A stretch of DNA of 40,014 nucleotides from an uncultured Lachnospiraceae bacterium (GCA_902786205.1 CADABQ010000049.1:1-40014); one strand, 5' to 3'. Positions 25,666 to 34,561 are shown, counted from the stretch's first letter. Notes: generated by a model from the letters alone, not told the origin. Numbers and translations: made by a program.

Positions 25666-25761
25666 ATGATTCAGCAGGGGAGTTTTGCAAAGTTAGCAAT
25701 TTGTAAGAATAGTAGAATACGATCTATTTATAGAGATAGAGCTGTCGGAATAAGAAGGTGA
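25666..25761 (+). CDS. Short arginine-rich leader peptide (31 residues)
   Basis: An ATG at 25666 five bases after the strong ribosome site AAGGGGGGAG opens a 31-codon frame ending with TGA at 25759-25761. The second half is arginine-rich (seven Arg among the last 15 residues, mostly AGA). Its stop codon coincides with the base of a small hairpin followed by a T run, and the LuxR gene begins 35 bp later. Position, strong ribosome site and tiny size suggest a leader peptide for attenuation. It could also be a small functional protein. Confidence 0.5.
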   Translation: MIQQGSFAKLAICKNSRIRSIYRDRAVGIRR

Positions 25762-25786
25762 AGCATCTTTTCTGATGGCTTTTTGT
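25761..25786 (+). terminator. Candidate attenuator between leader peptide and LuxR gene
   Basis: AAGCATC pairs with GATGGCTT (one bulged base) around a five-base loop, followed by TTTT. The stem is short (seven pairs). It begins at the last base of the leader-peptide stop codon, so a ribosome terminating there could prevent folding. Experimental support is lacking. Confidence 0.4.
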
Positions 25787-25796
25787 CGTTTGGGAG

Positions 25797-27317
25797 GTGA
25801 GAAGCATAGAAAACGGAAGAAAAAAGAAGGAGGTATTTCCCAAAACGGCCAAGGAAATACTTAGAATTATAAAAGCAGCAGATAAAAAGGGAGAACTTCT
25901 TGCAGCAATGGAAACGGAGTTTTTTCAATCAGTAAGTATGCCCGCATTATGGGCATGTAGGGAATATATCCATAAATTACCAGAGGAAGTATATCACCAA
26001 AATACACGTAAAAGTATGTCAATGGTTGCGATTCGGGCATTACTTGCCACAATGGAGAATGATTTGGAAGGTGCGAAGGCCTATGTCAGCATACTTGGTA
26101 GCACTCCAAGGCATATACAGGCAGAAGACTTTACGGAGAAGGATTATTTTCGTATTATTACAGAACTGGTAATGCCTTATATAAGTGACAATCAATTTTT
26201 ACATATTGCCTGTTTTGTTAGAAAAATGGGAGTTCCACCGATACAAAGTCTTACGTTATCGGCCAGTAGACCAAGTATTATCAATGGTTTTAGGGATTTC
26301 ACAAGATATGGGAAATATATGATGCAGTATAGGGAGGATATTACGGAAACGATTCGAGCATTGTATGGAGATAGTAGCAAGGGAGTTTTTGAGATTGCAC
26401 TTGCAGAATGGTATTATCAGAATAACGATAGTTTTCATGCACTTCTTTTGGTGACAGGGACGATTCCTATGATGGAGAATATGCAGGATATGCAATGCTT
26501 GTTTGTTGCAATGGCATTACAGATGAAAATTTTGCTTTTAAATGGACAGATGCAGGCAGCAGAACCATTAGTGGAAAAAATTCGGGAACGTATCAAAAGA
26601 ACCGGATGGGAAGAATTGACCAGCAGTTTGAATGCATTGGGGGCGTGGACGGCATGTTATGATGGCAAACAGGAGATTGTAGAGGAATGGCTTTATACAA
26701 ATGCACCAGATGAGAATAAAGAATTATATATGATGGATATGTATGCATATCTGGTCAAAATTCGTTGTTATCTTTTGATTGGGAAATATATGCTCGCGCT
26801 TATTCTGGCAAAACAATTGATTCATATTTTAGAGAAGGGGCAACGTTTTATGGATTTGTGTGAGTGTTATATGTTGTCTGCCTTTGCCTGCTGTAAAGCC
26901 GGAAGTATGGATGATATGTGTGATGAATTGGAGAAGGCATTGAGGATTGCCAAAAAATATAACTATATCCGATTGCTTGCAGACGAGGGAGCGTACATGG
27001 TACGGATGCTTGTGGCATACCAAAAGAAAAGAGGTGCAGATACTTTTACGGATGAAATATTGATTCTTGCAGGGGAGGTTGGAAAAAGACTTCCTAATTA
27101 TATGAAATCACCGGATGAGTATTATGAACCGCTTACTGCAACGGAAAAAAAGATATTACAATTTATGGCACAGGGATTGTCTTATCAGGAAATAGCCGAA
27201 AAAACGGATAAAAAAATAGGAACAGTAAAATTTCACAGTTCTGGCATTTTTAAAAAGTTGCAGGTAAGAAATCGACAGCAGGCAGTGAATCGGGTAGGAG
27301 AAATTGGACTGCTGTAA
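25797..27317 (+). CDS. LuxR-type transcriptional regulator with large helical sensor region
   Basis: A 506-residue protein whose C-terminal 60 residues form a LuxR/GerE helix-turn-helix (LTATEKKILQFMAQGLSYQEIAEKTDKK, then GTVKFHSSGIFKKLQVRNRQQA). The first about 430 residues are helical and resemble the TPR-like arm of MalT-type regulators, but the N-terminal ATPase module of MalT is absent. The start is doubtful: the only canonical start codon before codon 38 is GTG 25797, which overlaps the ribosome site GGGAGG. Translation from ATA at 25806 or coupling with the leader peptide would explain this. It precedes, and may control, the LURP-one membrane protein and the NSS transporter. Confidence 0.75.
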   Translation: MRSIENGRKKKEVFPKTAKEILRIIKAADKKGELLAAMETEFFQSVSMPALWACREYIHKLPEEVYHQNTRKSMSMVAIRALLATMENDLEGAKAYVSILGSTPRHIQAEDFTEKDYFRIITELVMPYISDNQFLHIACFVRKMGVPPIQSLTLSASRPSIINGFRDFTRYGKYMMQYREDITETIRALYGDSSKGVFEIALAEWYYQNNDSFHALLLVTGTIPMMENMQDMQCLFVAMALQMKILLLNGQMQAAEPLVEKIRERIKRTGWEELTSSLNALGAWTACYDGKQEIVEEWLYTNAPDENKELYMMDMYAYLVKIRCYLLIGKYMLALILAKQLIHILEKGQRFMDLCECYMLSAFACCKAGSMDDMCDELEKALRIAKKYNYIRLLADEGAYMVRMLVAYQKKRGADTFTDEILILAGEVGKRLPNYMKSPDEYYEPLTATEKKILQFMAQGLSYQEIAEKTDKKIGTVKFHSSGIFKKLQVRNRQQAVNRVGEIGLL

Positions 27318-27359
27318 GGAAAGAATAACAGTCAATGAACTATGAGAAGGCATAGAGAA

Positions 27360-29246
27360 ATGGGGAAATATATGAAAAGAGTATTTATTATCATTGCAGT
27401 TTTGTGTGTTGTATTGGGGCTTGCAGGGACGATAGCAGACAGTAAAGAAACAACACAAATGACGGAGGAGATTAAGAGCTATCCAGTTATAGACGTATCG
27501 GAACTTTCTGAATATAAAGAAGAAAAAGAAACACAGGAGATGATTGTTACTGGTATTACCTGTAAAGGAGACACGATAAAAGATACAAAAGGAATGTTAA
27601 AAGGAAAGTATTTTTATATTCATACGGAAGCGGAAAAATATGATTCCGAAGAAAACGATTGGTCCAGGGCGGACGAGGAATGTTATGAAGTAGTATCGAA
27701 AAAGGTTACCACTACAGCAAACGAGGATGAAAAAATAGATTTGACAACGGTATTTACCTATTCAATTCCAAAGATTACTACTTATTATCCGAAAGGGAAA
27801 GATGATATTTCTGATGGAGCATTAAGGTATGAATACAGAGCATTGGGAGCCAAGGATAAAATGTCTGCCATTATGATGGTAGGAAATGGAAAAGCAGAGG
27901 TTAAACCATTAGTTGGATATCGAAAATATTTATATATTTGTGGTGACGAGACTGCGGTGTATGGACACTGGAAGGTATTTGGAGAGGGAGATAGTTTCCT
28001 TTTTCTTTTTTTAGGAGTACTTCTTGGGGCAGTATTTGGCTACTTTGCATGGCTTTGTCGTAGAAACTCTTCAATGGGGAGAGTGGGAGAGGCCATTGGA
28101 GGTGCATTTGCGACAAGAAAGCGAAGAAGGCAGGAATACAAGGAAATGTCTGCTGCTATGAAAAGGCGTTATCACCGATTGCACTTTTTGGGGGCTTTGC
28201 TTGTAATTGCTGGTTTTGCAGTTATTTTTATGGGTTATGAAAGTACTGGTTGGATTATTGTGGGAACCCTGCTATTAATTGCTGGAGTAGCTGCTTGGAA
28301 AATGGCGGCACCAGATAGTTATAATGAAGGTAGTGATACGGTACAGATGCTTTCTTTTGATAGGCCAAGAAAGATAGAAGAATTTTATGAAGCATATAAA
28401 AACTTTAGTACGCCATTGGGTTCTGGTTATTTAGCAGAATTTTATACAATGAAGCAAAAGGCATTGGTATTTGGTCCAGATAGTAGAGGACAATTTTTGT
28501 ATTTTTGGATTACCCAAGATGGAAACAGAGGATACCTTGGTTATTCCTTTTTAGAAAAAACAATTAAGAAAAAACTGAATGAACCTTTGATACCAGTACA
28601 ATCGGATTTTGCCGCGAATACCGCAGAATATATATGTTATAATTCCGACATTGCATTGTTGCAGAAGTACCTTTTGAAAAGTTTGGAACACTTTGCAGAA
28701 ACAGGACAGACGTTGGAATTAAACTTACCAACTGCATCTGGAGTCTATACCTTTACAGAGGACTTCAAATTGACAGGACAGCATTTTGACTTATGTGATT
28801 TAGAAGGAAATCAGATTTATGAAATAGATGGAACTATGCCACTGATTAGTTTCCATATTTATGATAAATCACATACGGAAGTATTTAAAGTAACAAAAGA
28901 GATTGGGCATGCACTTCCAACCTACCGTTTTTATTATAAAGGGGAACCATATGGAACTTTGGAAAAGCAGTTTGTTCTTGTAAAAGACAAATTTAAAATG
29001 GAGACCAAAGAAGGTACATTGGAGTTAGTAGAGTATGGTGGGTATGTTGGACATAATTTTCAGGTGACTTTAAATGGAAAAATGCTTGGAGCTATTATGG
29101 ACGATTTAAAACTTAATATGCAAAATATTGTTTATGACAATGCAGTAATTATCGTTTATGAAGAACAGTATCTTCCATTGTTGGCGGCAATGGCAATTAT
29201 GGTTGTAAGAGAAATTGCAAGAGACCATGCAGAATGGACAGAATAG
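27360..29246 (+). CDS. Membrane protein with C-terminal LURP-one-related domain
   Basis: A 628-residue membrane protein. There is an N-terminal helix or signal anchor (about residues 5-22), an extracellular region of about 190 residues, and then a helix at about 210-230. After a basic cytosolic stretch rich in Arg and Lys (about 238-275) come two closely spaced helices (about 275-315). The C-terminal 170 residues look like a LURP-one/tubby-like beta barrel: FKLTGQHFDLCDLEGNQIYEI, then SFHIYDKSHTEVFKVTKE, and YRFYYKGEPYGTLEK. This assignment comes from strand pattern and is not certain. The ATG at 27360 follows AGAAGG; ATGs at 27342 and 27372 are alternatives. The gene starts 43 bp after the LuxR gene, suggesting cotranscription. 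Confidence 0.6.
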   Translation: MGKYMKRVFIIIAVLCVVLGLAGTIADSKETTQMTEEIKSYPVIDVSELSEYKEEKETQEMIVTGITCKGDTIKDTKGMLKGKYFYIHTEAEKYDSEENDWSRADEECYEVVSKKVTTTANEDEKIDLTTVFTYSIPKITTYYPKGKDDISDGALRYEYRALGAKDKMSAIMMVGNGKAEVKPLVGYRKYLYICGDETAVYGHWKVFGEGDSFLFLFLGVLLGAVFGYFAWLCRRNSSMGRVGEAIGGAFATRKRRRQEYKEMSAAMKRRYHRLHFLGALLVIAGFAVIFMGYESTGWIIVGTLLLIAGVAAWKMAAPDSYNEGSDTVQMLSFDRPRKIEEFYEAYKNFSTPLGSGYLAEFYTMKQKALVFGPDSRGQFLYFWITQDGNRGYLGYSFLEKTIKKKLNEPLIPVQSDFAANTAEYICYNSDIALLQKYLLKSLEHFAETGQTLELNLPTASGVYTFTEDFKLTGQHFDLCDLEGNQIYEIDGTMPLISFHIYDKSHTEVFKVTKEIGHALPTYRFYYKGEPYGTLEKQFVLVKDKFKMETKEGTLELVEYGGYVGHNFQVTLNGKMLGAIMDDLKLNMQNIVYDNAVIIVYEEQYLPLLAAMAIMVVREIARDHAEWTE

Positions 29247-29292
29247 GGTAAGATATTGACATTAGATAAAATATTTTGAAGAAAAGAAAAAG

Positions 29293-29335
29293 GCAGAAAA
29301 ATGCAAATGGAATAGTTTGCATTTTTTCTGCTTTT
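29293..29335 (+). terminator. Intrinsic terminator after the LURP-one gene
   Basis: GCAGAAAAATGCAAA pairs with TTTGCATTTTTTCTGC (15 bp, one bulged T), followed by TTTT. Confidence 0.85.
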
Positions 29336-29360
29336 CATCAATATAGTAGAAAAGAGTAGA

Positions 29361-29389
29361 TTGTAAATAGAATAAGGGGATGTTATAAT
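29361..29389 (+). promoter_or_regulatory. Promoter of the NSS transporter
   Basis: TTGTAA (29361-29366) and TATAAT (29384-29389) are 17 bp apart. The leader before the coding region is about 120 bases. Confidence 0.6.
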
Positions 29390-29518
29390 AAAATGCAATT
29401 AAAACAGGCTATCTGGATTGGCAATGCAGAGGGAGTAATCTTTTATGCATTCAAAGGGATGGAATAAGAGTTGGTGATTATAGTCTGTTTTGTGATTATT
29501 TACAGGGAGGAAAGAGTG

Positions 29519-30919
29519 TTGAAAGAACAGAGAAATTCATTTAAAGGATCAATAGGATTTGTACTGGCGGCAGCAGGAAGTGCAGTTGGTCTGGGAAATA
29601 TTTGGAGATTTCCCTACTTAGCGGCTAAAGATGGTGGCGGGGTATTTTTACTATTTTATCTTATATTGGCGCTGACCTTTGGATTTACTTTGCTTACGGT
29701 GGAAATAGCCATTGGTAGAAAGACAAAACAAAGTCCCTTAACTGCATATAGCAAAATAAAGAAGGGATGGAAGCCCTTGGGGATTATTGCCTGTTTGGTT
29801 CCAGTAATTATTTTACCATACTATATTACGATTGGTGGTTGGGTATTAAAATATTTTCTGGTATATTTGACAGGAAAAGGGGAAGCAGCAGCACAGGAAA
29901 CCTATTTTACTGACTTTATAGCACAGGATACAGAGCCTCTTGTGTTGATGATTATTTTCTTTGCAGCGATATTTATTATTGTACTGCGTGGAGTAAATAA
30001 AGGAATTGAGGCATCTTCAAAAATTATCATGCCATTGTTGATTCTATTGGTAGTTGGAATAGCTATTTATTCCATTACAATTTCACATACAGATGCCAGC
30101 GGAGTGACAAGAACGGGGCTGGATGGATTAAAGAAATATGTCATACCTGATTTCTCCGGCATGACAGTAAAATCCTTTTTTACAGTTGTGATTGATGCCA
30201 CAGGGCAGTTGTTTTTTAGTTTAAGTGTAGCTATGGGAATTATGATTGCCTATGGTTCTTATGTATCCGACGAAGCCAATTTGGGAAAATCCATTAACCA
30301 AATAGAAATTTTTGACACAGTGGTTGCATTCTTAGCTGGCGTAATGATTATACCAGCTTTATATACCTTTATGGGACCAGAGGGAATGTCTGCATCGGGA
30401 CCAAGTTTGATGTTTGTATCATTGCCAAAGGTATTTGCCTCTATGGGAATGATGGGAAATATAGTAGGTGGTATGTTTTTTGCCATGGTTTTATTTGCTG
30501 CACTAACCAGCGCGGTATCTGTGTTAGAGGCGATCGTATCTAGTTTTATGGATGAATTTAAGATTAGCAGAAAAAAAGCAGCTATATTGGAAGGCATTTT
30601 AGCATTGGTCGCAGGTGTAGTTGTTTGTCTGGGATATAATAAATTGTATTTTGATATTGTATTGCCAAATGGTTCCCACGCACAGATTTTGGATATTATG
30701 GACTATATCAGTAATTATATATTTATGCCAATAGTAGCAATTGGAACCTGTATTTTAATTGGTTGGGTAGTCGGACCAAAACTTATTATTAACGAAGTAC
30801 AGAAAAATGGAGAAAAAATGGGAAGAAGTCAATTGTTTTACGTTATGATAAAATATATTGCACCGATATTTTTAGCATTTCTATTTATAAAATCAGTGGG
30901 GATTTTTTCGCTTTTGTAA
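29519..30919 (+). CDS. Neurotransmitter:sodium symporter (NSS/SNF) family amino-acid transporter
   Basis: A 466-residue sodium-coupled transporter with about 11-12 membrane helices, the usual bacterial NSS length. It opens with the family signature GFVLAAAGSAVGLGNIWRFPYLAAKDGGGVFLL, which forms the sodium and substrate site in helix 1. The GQLFFSLSVAMGIMIAYGSY segment is helix 6. Bacterial members import amino acids such as leucine, tryptophan or tyrosine; the substrate here is unknown. The start chosen is TTG 29519, eight bases after GGGAGG. GTG 29516 is possible, and an upstream GTG at 29471 lacks a ribosome site. Confidence 0.9.
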   Translation: MKEQRNSFKGSIGFVLAAAGSAVGLGNIWRFPYLAAKDGGGVFLLFYLILALTFGFTLLTVEIAIGRKTKQSPLTAYSKIKKGWKPLGIIACLVPVIILPYYITIGGWVLKYFLVYLTGKGEAAAQETYFTDFIAQDTEPLVLMIIFFAAIFIIVLRGVNKGIEASSKIIMPLLILLVVGIAIYSITISHTDASGVTRTGLDGLKKYVIPDFSGMTVKSFFTVVIDATGQLFFSLSVAMGIMIAYGSYVSDEANLGKSINQIEIFDTVVAFLAGVMIIPALYTFMGPEGMSASGPSLMFVSLPKVFASMGMMGNIVGGMFFAMVLFAALTSAVSVLEAIVSSFMDEFKISRKKAAILEGILALVAGVVVCLGYNKLYFDIVLPNGSHAQILDIMDYISNYIFMPIVAIGTCILIGWVVGPKLIINEVQKNGEKMGRSQLFYVMIKYIAPIFLAFLFIKSVGIFSLL

Positions 30920-30959
30920 AATGGAAAGTGTGTGAGATTGGATAGATACAAAAAAGTAA

Positions 30960-31013
30960 CCCAGAGGAGTGTATGACACGAATTTTTTCGTGTCACACAC
31001 TCCTCTGTTTGGG
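30960..31013. terminator. Large bidirectional hairpin between NSS and MATE genes
   Basis: CCCAGAGGAGTGT and ACACTCCTCTG-TTTGGG pair around an inner stem TGACACGAA / TTCGTGTCA, a two-part hairpin of more than 20 bp between convergent genes. Confidence 0.7.
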
Positions 31014-31031
31014 TATAAGGTTATTTCAATT

Positions 31032-32369
31032 TTATGCCAAATAATTTTTCCCTCCAGCTAATATAAAGTATTTCAAATGCATACGAAAAGACAAAAGCAG
31101 TGTAATAAGTTCTGCAACAGGTATGGCAATCCAGGCACCATTGATTCCTAAAAAGTTAGGTAAAGTTAGAAGTGCCAGTACCGTAAATACCAGGGTTCTG
31201 CTGGAAGAGATAATAGCAGAAATTTTGCCGTTTGATAGGGCGGTAAAAAAGCCAGAACTGGTAATATTTAGTCCGCTGAATAAAAAGTTTATAGCAAATA
31301 GTTTAAATCCAAAGTCTGCTAAGGCAAAGGTTTTAGCATCTTTCGTAAAAACATTTACTAAAGGTGTTGATAAAGCAATCGATAGAACAGTAAGGACTAT
31401 AGAGGAGATTGCGACAAATAGGAAGGAAACTTTGTAGGTGTTTTTTAATTCCTTTTTGTTGCAAGCGCCATATTGATATCCTACGATTGGGCTGATTCCA
31501 ATGGAAAAACCAAGGTAAAATGCATTAAATAGAAATTGGCCATAAAGAAGTATGGTAATAGCAGCTACGCCGTGTTCGCCAGCCAGTTTCATTAGTATAA
31601 TATTGAATAAAAAAGTAACAATCGCATTGGAAAGTTGCGTTATCATTTCTGAGGAACCATTATAACAGGCTAGGACAAGTTCTTTTGCATGGAAAGAGAA
31701 TTTTGTAAAATGCAAGCCCTCTCTTGAAAGGAAAAAGAAACATAGTCCGGCAATGGCAGGGATGGATTGTCCAATTCCAGTGGCGAGTGCGGCACCGCCA
31801 ATTCCCAAATGGCAGATAACGATAAAAAGGTAGTCCAATACTGCATTTAAAATACCTGCTCCTACAGTAAGCAGTAATCCAAGGGATGGATACCCCGCAG
31901 TAACCAAATAGGATTGAAAAAGTGTTTGCAACATACATGCAGGAGCAAAAAGAATGGCTGTGGACAAATATTGCTTACAATTAGGCAAAAGTACATCGTT
32001 AGAGCCTAGAAAATAGGCAATTGGTGTCAGAAAAAATTGCGTTAATATTAAGATAACGATACTGACGAATAAGCCAATGATTATAAACTGTGTCAGACAC
32101 TCGTTTGCTTCTTTTTTGCGGTTCTGTCCAAGGTATTTACTGATAATAGCGTTGCCGCCAGTAGCAAGCATTGTAGCAATTGCAATGACAATATTTATAA
32201 TAGGATATACAATATTTAAAGAAGAAAGTGCATTACTTCCGATAAAACGGGAAATAAAGATTCCATCTACGATTGTATAAAGTGACATGAAAATCATCAT
32301 GGCAATAGATGGGGCGGCAAATTTTAAAAGGGTCCATGGTGTAAAAGTACGACCAATTTTATTATTCAT
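31032..32369 (-). CDS. MATE family efflux transporter
   Basis: A 445-residue polytopic protein with about 12 helices in two homologous halves, typical of MATE exporters. Typical segments are SLYTIVDGIFISRFIGSNALSSLNIVYPI in helices 1-2, ATGGNAIISKYLGQNRKKEA after helix 2, and GISPIVGYQYGACNKKEL in the second half. MATE proteins expel cationic drugs or metabolites using sodium or proton gradients; the substrate cannot be told. The start is the ATG at 32369, about 11 bases from AAAGGA, a slightly long spacing. It is transcribed alone and converges with the NSS gene. Confidence 0.9.
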   Translation of the reverse strand: MNNKIGRTFTPWTLLKFAAPSIAMMIFMSLYTIVDGIFISRFIGSNALSSLNIVYPIINIVIAIATMLATGGNAIISKYLGQNRKKEANECLTQFIIIGLFVSIVILILTQFFLTPIAYFLGSNDVLLPNCKQYLSTAILFAPACMLQTLFQSYLVTAGYPSLGLLLTVGAGILNAVLDYLFIVICHLGIGGAALATGIGQSIPAIAGLCFFFLSREGLHFTKFSFHAKELVLACYNGSSEMITQLSNAIVTFLFNIILMKLAGEHGVAAITILLYGQFLFNAFYLGFSIGISPIVGYQYGACNKKELKNTYKVSFLFVAISSIVLTVLSIALSTPLVNVFTKDAKTFALADFGFKLFAINFLFSGLNITSSGFFTALSNGKISAIISSSRTLVFTVLALLTLPNFLGINGAWIAIPVAELITLLLSFRMHLKYFILAGGKNYLA

Positions 32370-32507
32370 AATTATAAAAATCCTTTCCTATAGAATTACA
32401 ATTAAAAGAGTGGGTCGATGTCCAAATTTTTGGGGACAACTGTTAGATAAAGTGTATGATATACTATAGGGAGAGTTATCGTCAAGGGGGCAGTTAAAAA
32501 TAAAAAG

Positions 32508-32537
32508 TTGAGAAAATCTATATTCTGGTGCTATAAT
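32508..32537 (+). promoter_or_regulatory. Promoter of the small-protein/flavin reductase/EamA cluster
   Basis: TTGAGA (32508-32513) and TATAAT (32532-32537) are 18 bp apart, 52 bp ahead of the first ATG. Confidence 0.6.
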
Positions 32538-32589
32538 AATAGAAGTGTTGGCAGATGCTTTAAAGTTACAGTTTAGATAGGGGGAAGAT

Positions 32590-32817
32590 ATGTCGAATTT
32601 ATATAAAGTAGTGGATATAGAGGAACCAGATTTTGGCTGTGAAGGGTTGCCAGAACATATGGAGAGAATGGATAAGGTAACCATAAAAAATGCAGAAAAT
32701 AAAGTGCAAACTTTGAATGTAGCAGATAAATATTTATATGAACAGAATATTGACGTAGGCGATATGGTAAACTATATAAATGGAAGTATTCAGAAAGTAT
32801 TGCCTACGGAAGTATAA
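32590..32817 (+). CDS. Small acidic protein, unknown function
   Basis: A 75-residue soluble protein beginning at ATG 32590 after GGGGGAAG. It has no membrane helix. It contains a PDFGCEGLPEH segment with a single cysteine, and alternating short strands towards the C-terminus (KVTIKNAENKVQTLNV, DMVNYINGSIQKVLP), suggesting a small beta-rich fold. I do not recognise a family. It has its own promoter and ribosome site and lies 42 bp before the flavin reductase gene, so cotranscription is likely. Confidence 0.7.
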   Translation: MSNLYKVVDIEEPDFGCEGLPEHMERMDKVTIKNAENKVQTLNVADKYLYEQNIDVGDMVNYINGSIQKVLPTEV

Positions 32818-32859
32818 AGCAGTGATGTATACAAAGAGTATTAAATAGGAGGAATTATT

Positions 32860-33420
32860 ATGAGAAAGAATTTTGGAGCAAAACCATACACATATCCACA
32901 GCCTGTATTTATTATCGCATCTTATGGAGAAGATGGAACACCAGATGCTATGAATGCAGCTTGGGGAGGTATCAGTGAAGGAAACGAAATCAGTATGTGC
33001 ATTAGTGCCGGACATAAGACAACAAAGAATATTTTAGCGAAAAAGGCATTTACAATTAGTATGGCAGATGCAGAGCATGTGGTAGCGTGTGATTATGTAG
33101 GAATTGCTTCTGGAAATAAAGTACCAGATAAAATAAAAACAGCAGGATTTACAGTTACAAAATCAGAATTTGTGGATGCACCAATCATAAATGAATTAGC
33201 AGTGTGCGTAGAATGCAAATTAAAGAGTTATGATGAAAAAACCTGTCGTTTAGTAGGAGAAATTGTAAATGTCAGTGTGGACGAAAATGCATTAGATGCA
33301 AACGGAAATGTTGACGTTGCAAAAGTTGCACCAATTTCATTTGACCCATTCAATAATCAATATGTGAAAATGACAGAAGTAGTTGGAAATGCATTTTCTG
33401 ACGGAAAACAGCTTATGTAA
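32860..33420 (+). CDS. Flavin reductase-like (FMN-binding split barrel) protein
   Basis: A 186-residue member of the flavin reductase-like domain family, FMN-binding split-barrel proteins. The N-terminus PQPVFIIASYGEDGTPDAMNAAWGGI and the following SMCISAGHKTTKNILAKKAFTISM form the usual FMN phosphate-binding region. The second half (VECKLKSYDEKTCRLVGEIVNVSVDE) is the dimerising beta-barrel. Members reduce flavins or act as small oxidoreductases; the partner is unknown. The ATG follows AGGAGGAATTATT. It sits between the small acidic protein and an EamA transporter in one probable operon. Confidence 0.85.
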   Translation: MRKNFGAKPYTYPQPVFIIASYGEDGTPDAMNAAWGGISEGNEISMCISAGHKTTKNILAKKAFTISMADAEHVVACDYVGIASGNKVPDKIKTAGFTVTKSEFVDAPIINELAVCVECKLKSYDEKTCRLVGEIVNVSVDENALDANGNVDVAKVAPISFDPFNNQYVKMTEVVGNAFSDGKQLM

Positions 33421-33432
33421 TAGGAAGAAGAA

Positions 33433-34380
33433 ATGGAAAACAAAGAGAAAAAGACAAAATCAATATTTGAGAAGAAATTTTTTGTTGTACTATTTGCCTC
33501 AATCGCAGCGTTTACTTGGGGATTTGCATTTCCATTAATAAAAATTGGATTTAAAGCGTTTGCCATTACTGCAATAGACACCGGTTCCAAGACACTTTTT
33601 GCCGGTGTCCGTTTTCTACTTGCTGGAATTGTTACACTATTAATCGGAAAAATGCTGGGGCATAAAGTGAAAATAAAGCAGCAAAAGGATGTTTGGTGGT
33701 TATTGGCATTTGGTCTTGTAAATACTGCCCTTCATTACTTTTTCTTTTATATGGGGTTATCAAAGGTTAGTGGTGCCAGATCGGCCATTTTAGATTCCTT
33801 GGGAACTTTTTTTGTAATCATTCTTGCTTGTATATGTTTTCGCGATGAGCATATGACAAAAAGAAAGATTTTAGGATGTCTGTCAGGTTTTTGCGGTGTG
33901 CTTCTTCTGAATTTTGGCAGCGATATGACGCAGGGTGGATTTTCGCTGGAAGGAGATGGAATGCTAATTTGTAGTGGCATTTGTATGGCATTTGGTGGAG
34001 TCATGACAAGAATAGTAACGCAAAAGGTTGATACGCTGATGGCGACGGGCATCAGTTTGGCATTTGGAGGTTTTGTACTTATCCTAGCAGGACTGTTGAT
34101 GGGAGGAAGTTTACACCGGATTACCTATACGGGTATCCTTGTGTTACTATTATTGGTATTGGTATCGTCGGTTGGATTTTCTCTATACAATCAGTTGATT
34201 TGTTATAACCCGGTTGGAGAAATTTCTATTTTTAATGCATTTATTCCTATTATAGGTGCAGTGTTATCCTGTTTGATGTTGAGAGAGCCATTTTATGGAC
34301 GTTACATTGTAGCAGGATTGCTCGTTGTATTGGGCGTGTATATAATAAATGTACATAATTATAAAACGGATACATTGTAG
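33433..34380 (+). CDS. EamA/DMT family transporter
   Basis: A 315-residue membrane protein with ten predicted helices in two EamA repeats, each about 140 residues (first ending near FRDEHMTKRKILGCLSGF, second ending near LREPFYGRYIVAGLLVVLG). The glycine-rich FTWGFAFPLIKIGF near the N-terminus and YFFFYMGLSKVSGARSAIL are family features. Drug/metabolite transporters export or exchange amino acids, purines or other metabolites; the substrate is unknown. The ATG lies 12 bp after the flavin reductase stop, with AGGAAGAAG as ribosome site. A terminator closes the unit. Confidence 0.88.
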   Translation: MENKEKKTKSIFEKKFFVVLFASIAAFTWGFAFPLIKIGFKAFAITAIDTGSKTLFAGVRFLLAGIVTLLIGKMLGHKVKIKQQKDVWWLLAFGLVNTALHYFFFYMGLSKVSGARSAILDSLGTFFVIILACICFRDEHMTKRKILGCLSGFCGVLLLNFGSDMTQGGFSLEGDGMLICSGICMAFGGVMTRIVTQKVDTLMATGISLAFGGFVLILAGLLMGGSLHRITYTGILVLLLLVLVSSVGFSLYNQLICYNPVGEISIFNAFIPIIGAVLSCLMLREPFYGRYIVAGLLVVLGVYIINVHNYKTDTL

Positions 34381-34382
34381 TG

Positions 34383-34418
34383 AAAAAGTCCGTAATTCCT
34401 GTAATAACGGACTTTTTT
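34383..34418 (+). terminator. Intrinsic terminator after EamA gene
   Basis: AAAAAGTCCGT pairs with ACGGACTTTTTT around a 13-base loop, directly after the stop codon. Confidence 0.85.
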
Positions 34419-34433
34419 AAAAACTTCTAAAAA

Positions 34434-34450
34434 CCTATTGACATAATAGG
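34434..34450 (+). promoter_or_regulatory. Palindromic operator over the metY -35 box
   Basis: CCTATT-GACAT-AATAGG is a perfect 6-bp inverted repeat with a 5-bp spacer. It covers the -35 hexamer TTGACA. Repressor binding here would block the polymerase. An Rrf2-type sulfur regulator (CymR-like) is a reasonable guess from gene function, but I cannot confirm the protein. Confidence 0.55.
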
Positions 34451-34466
34451 AATTGTAAAGTATAAT
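34438..34466 (+). promoter_or_regulatory. Consensus promoter of metY
   Basis: A perfect TTGACA (34438-34443) and a perfect TATAAT (34461-34466) are 17 bp apart. The leader of about 90 bases shows no SAM riboswitch. Confidence 0.8.
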
Positions 34467-34561
34467 ATAGACATAAATTAAATCCGATATGAAAACTAGG
34501 AAAAAGAAACGAACAGAAAAATATAAGTCGAATGGAATATTCGCAGAAAGAGGTAGAGCAT

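Noticed and set aside
29393..29467. 24-codon frame before the NSS gene
   Set aside because: Its ATG lies at or before the predicted transcription start and has no ribosome site within the transcript.
34467..34561. SAM riboswitch (S-box) before metY
   Set aside because: The leader is under 100 bases and lacks the conserved S-box core and a terminator.
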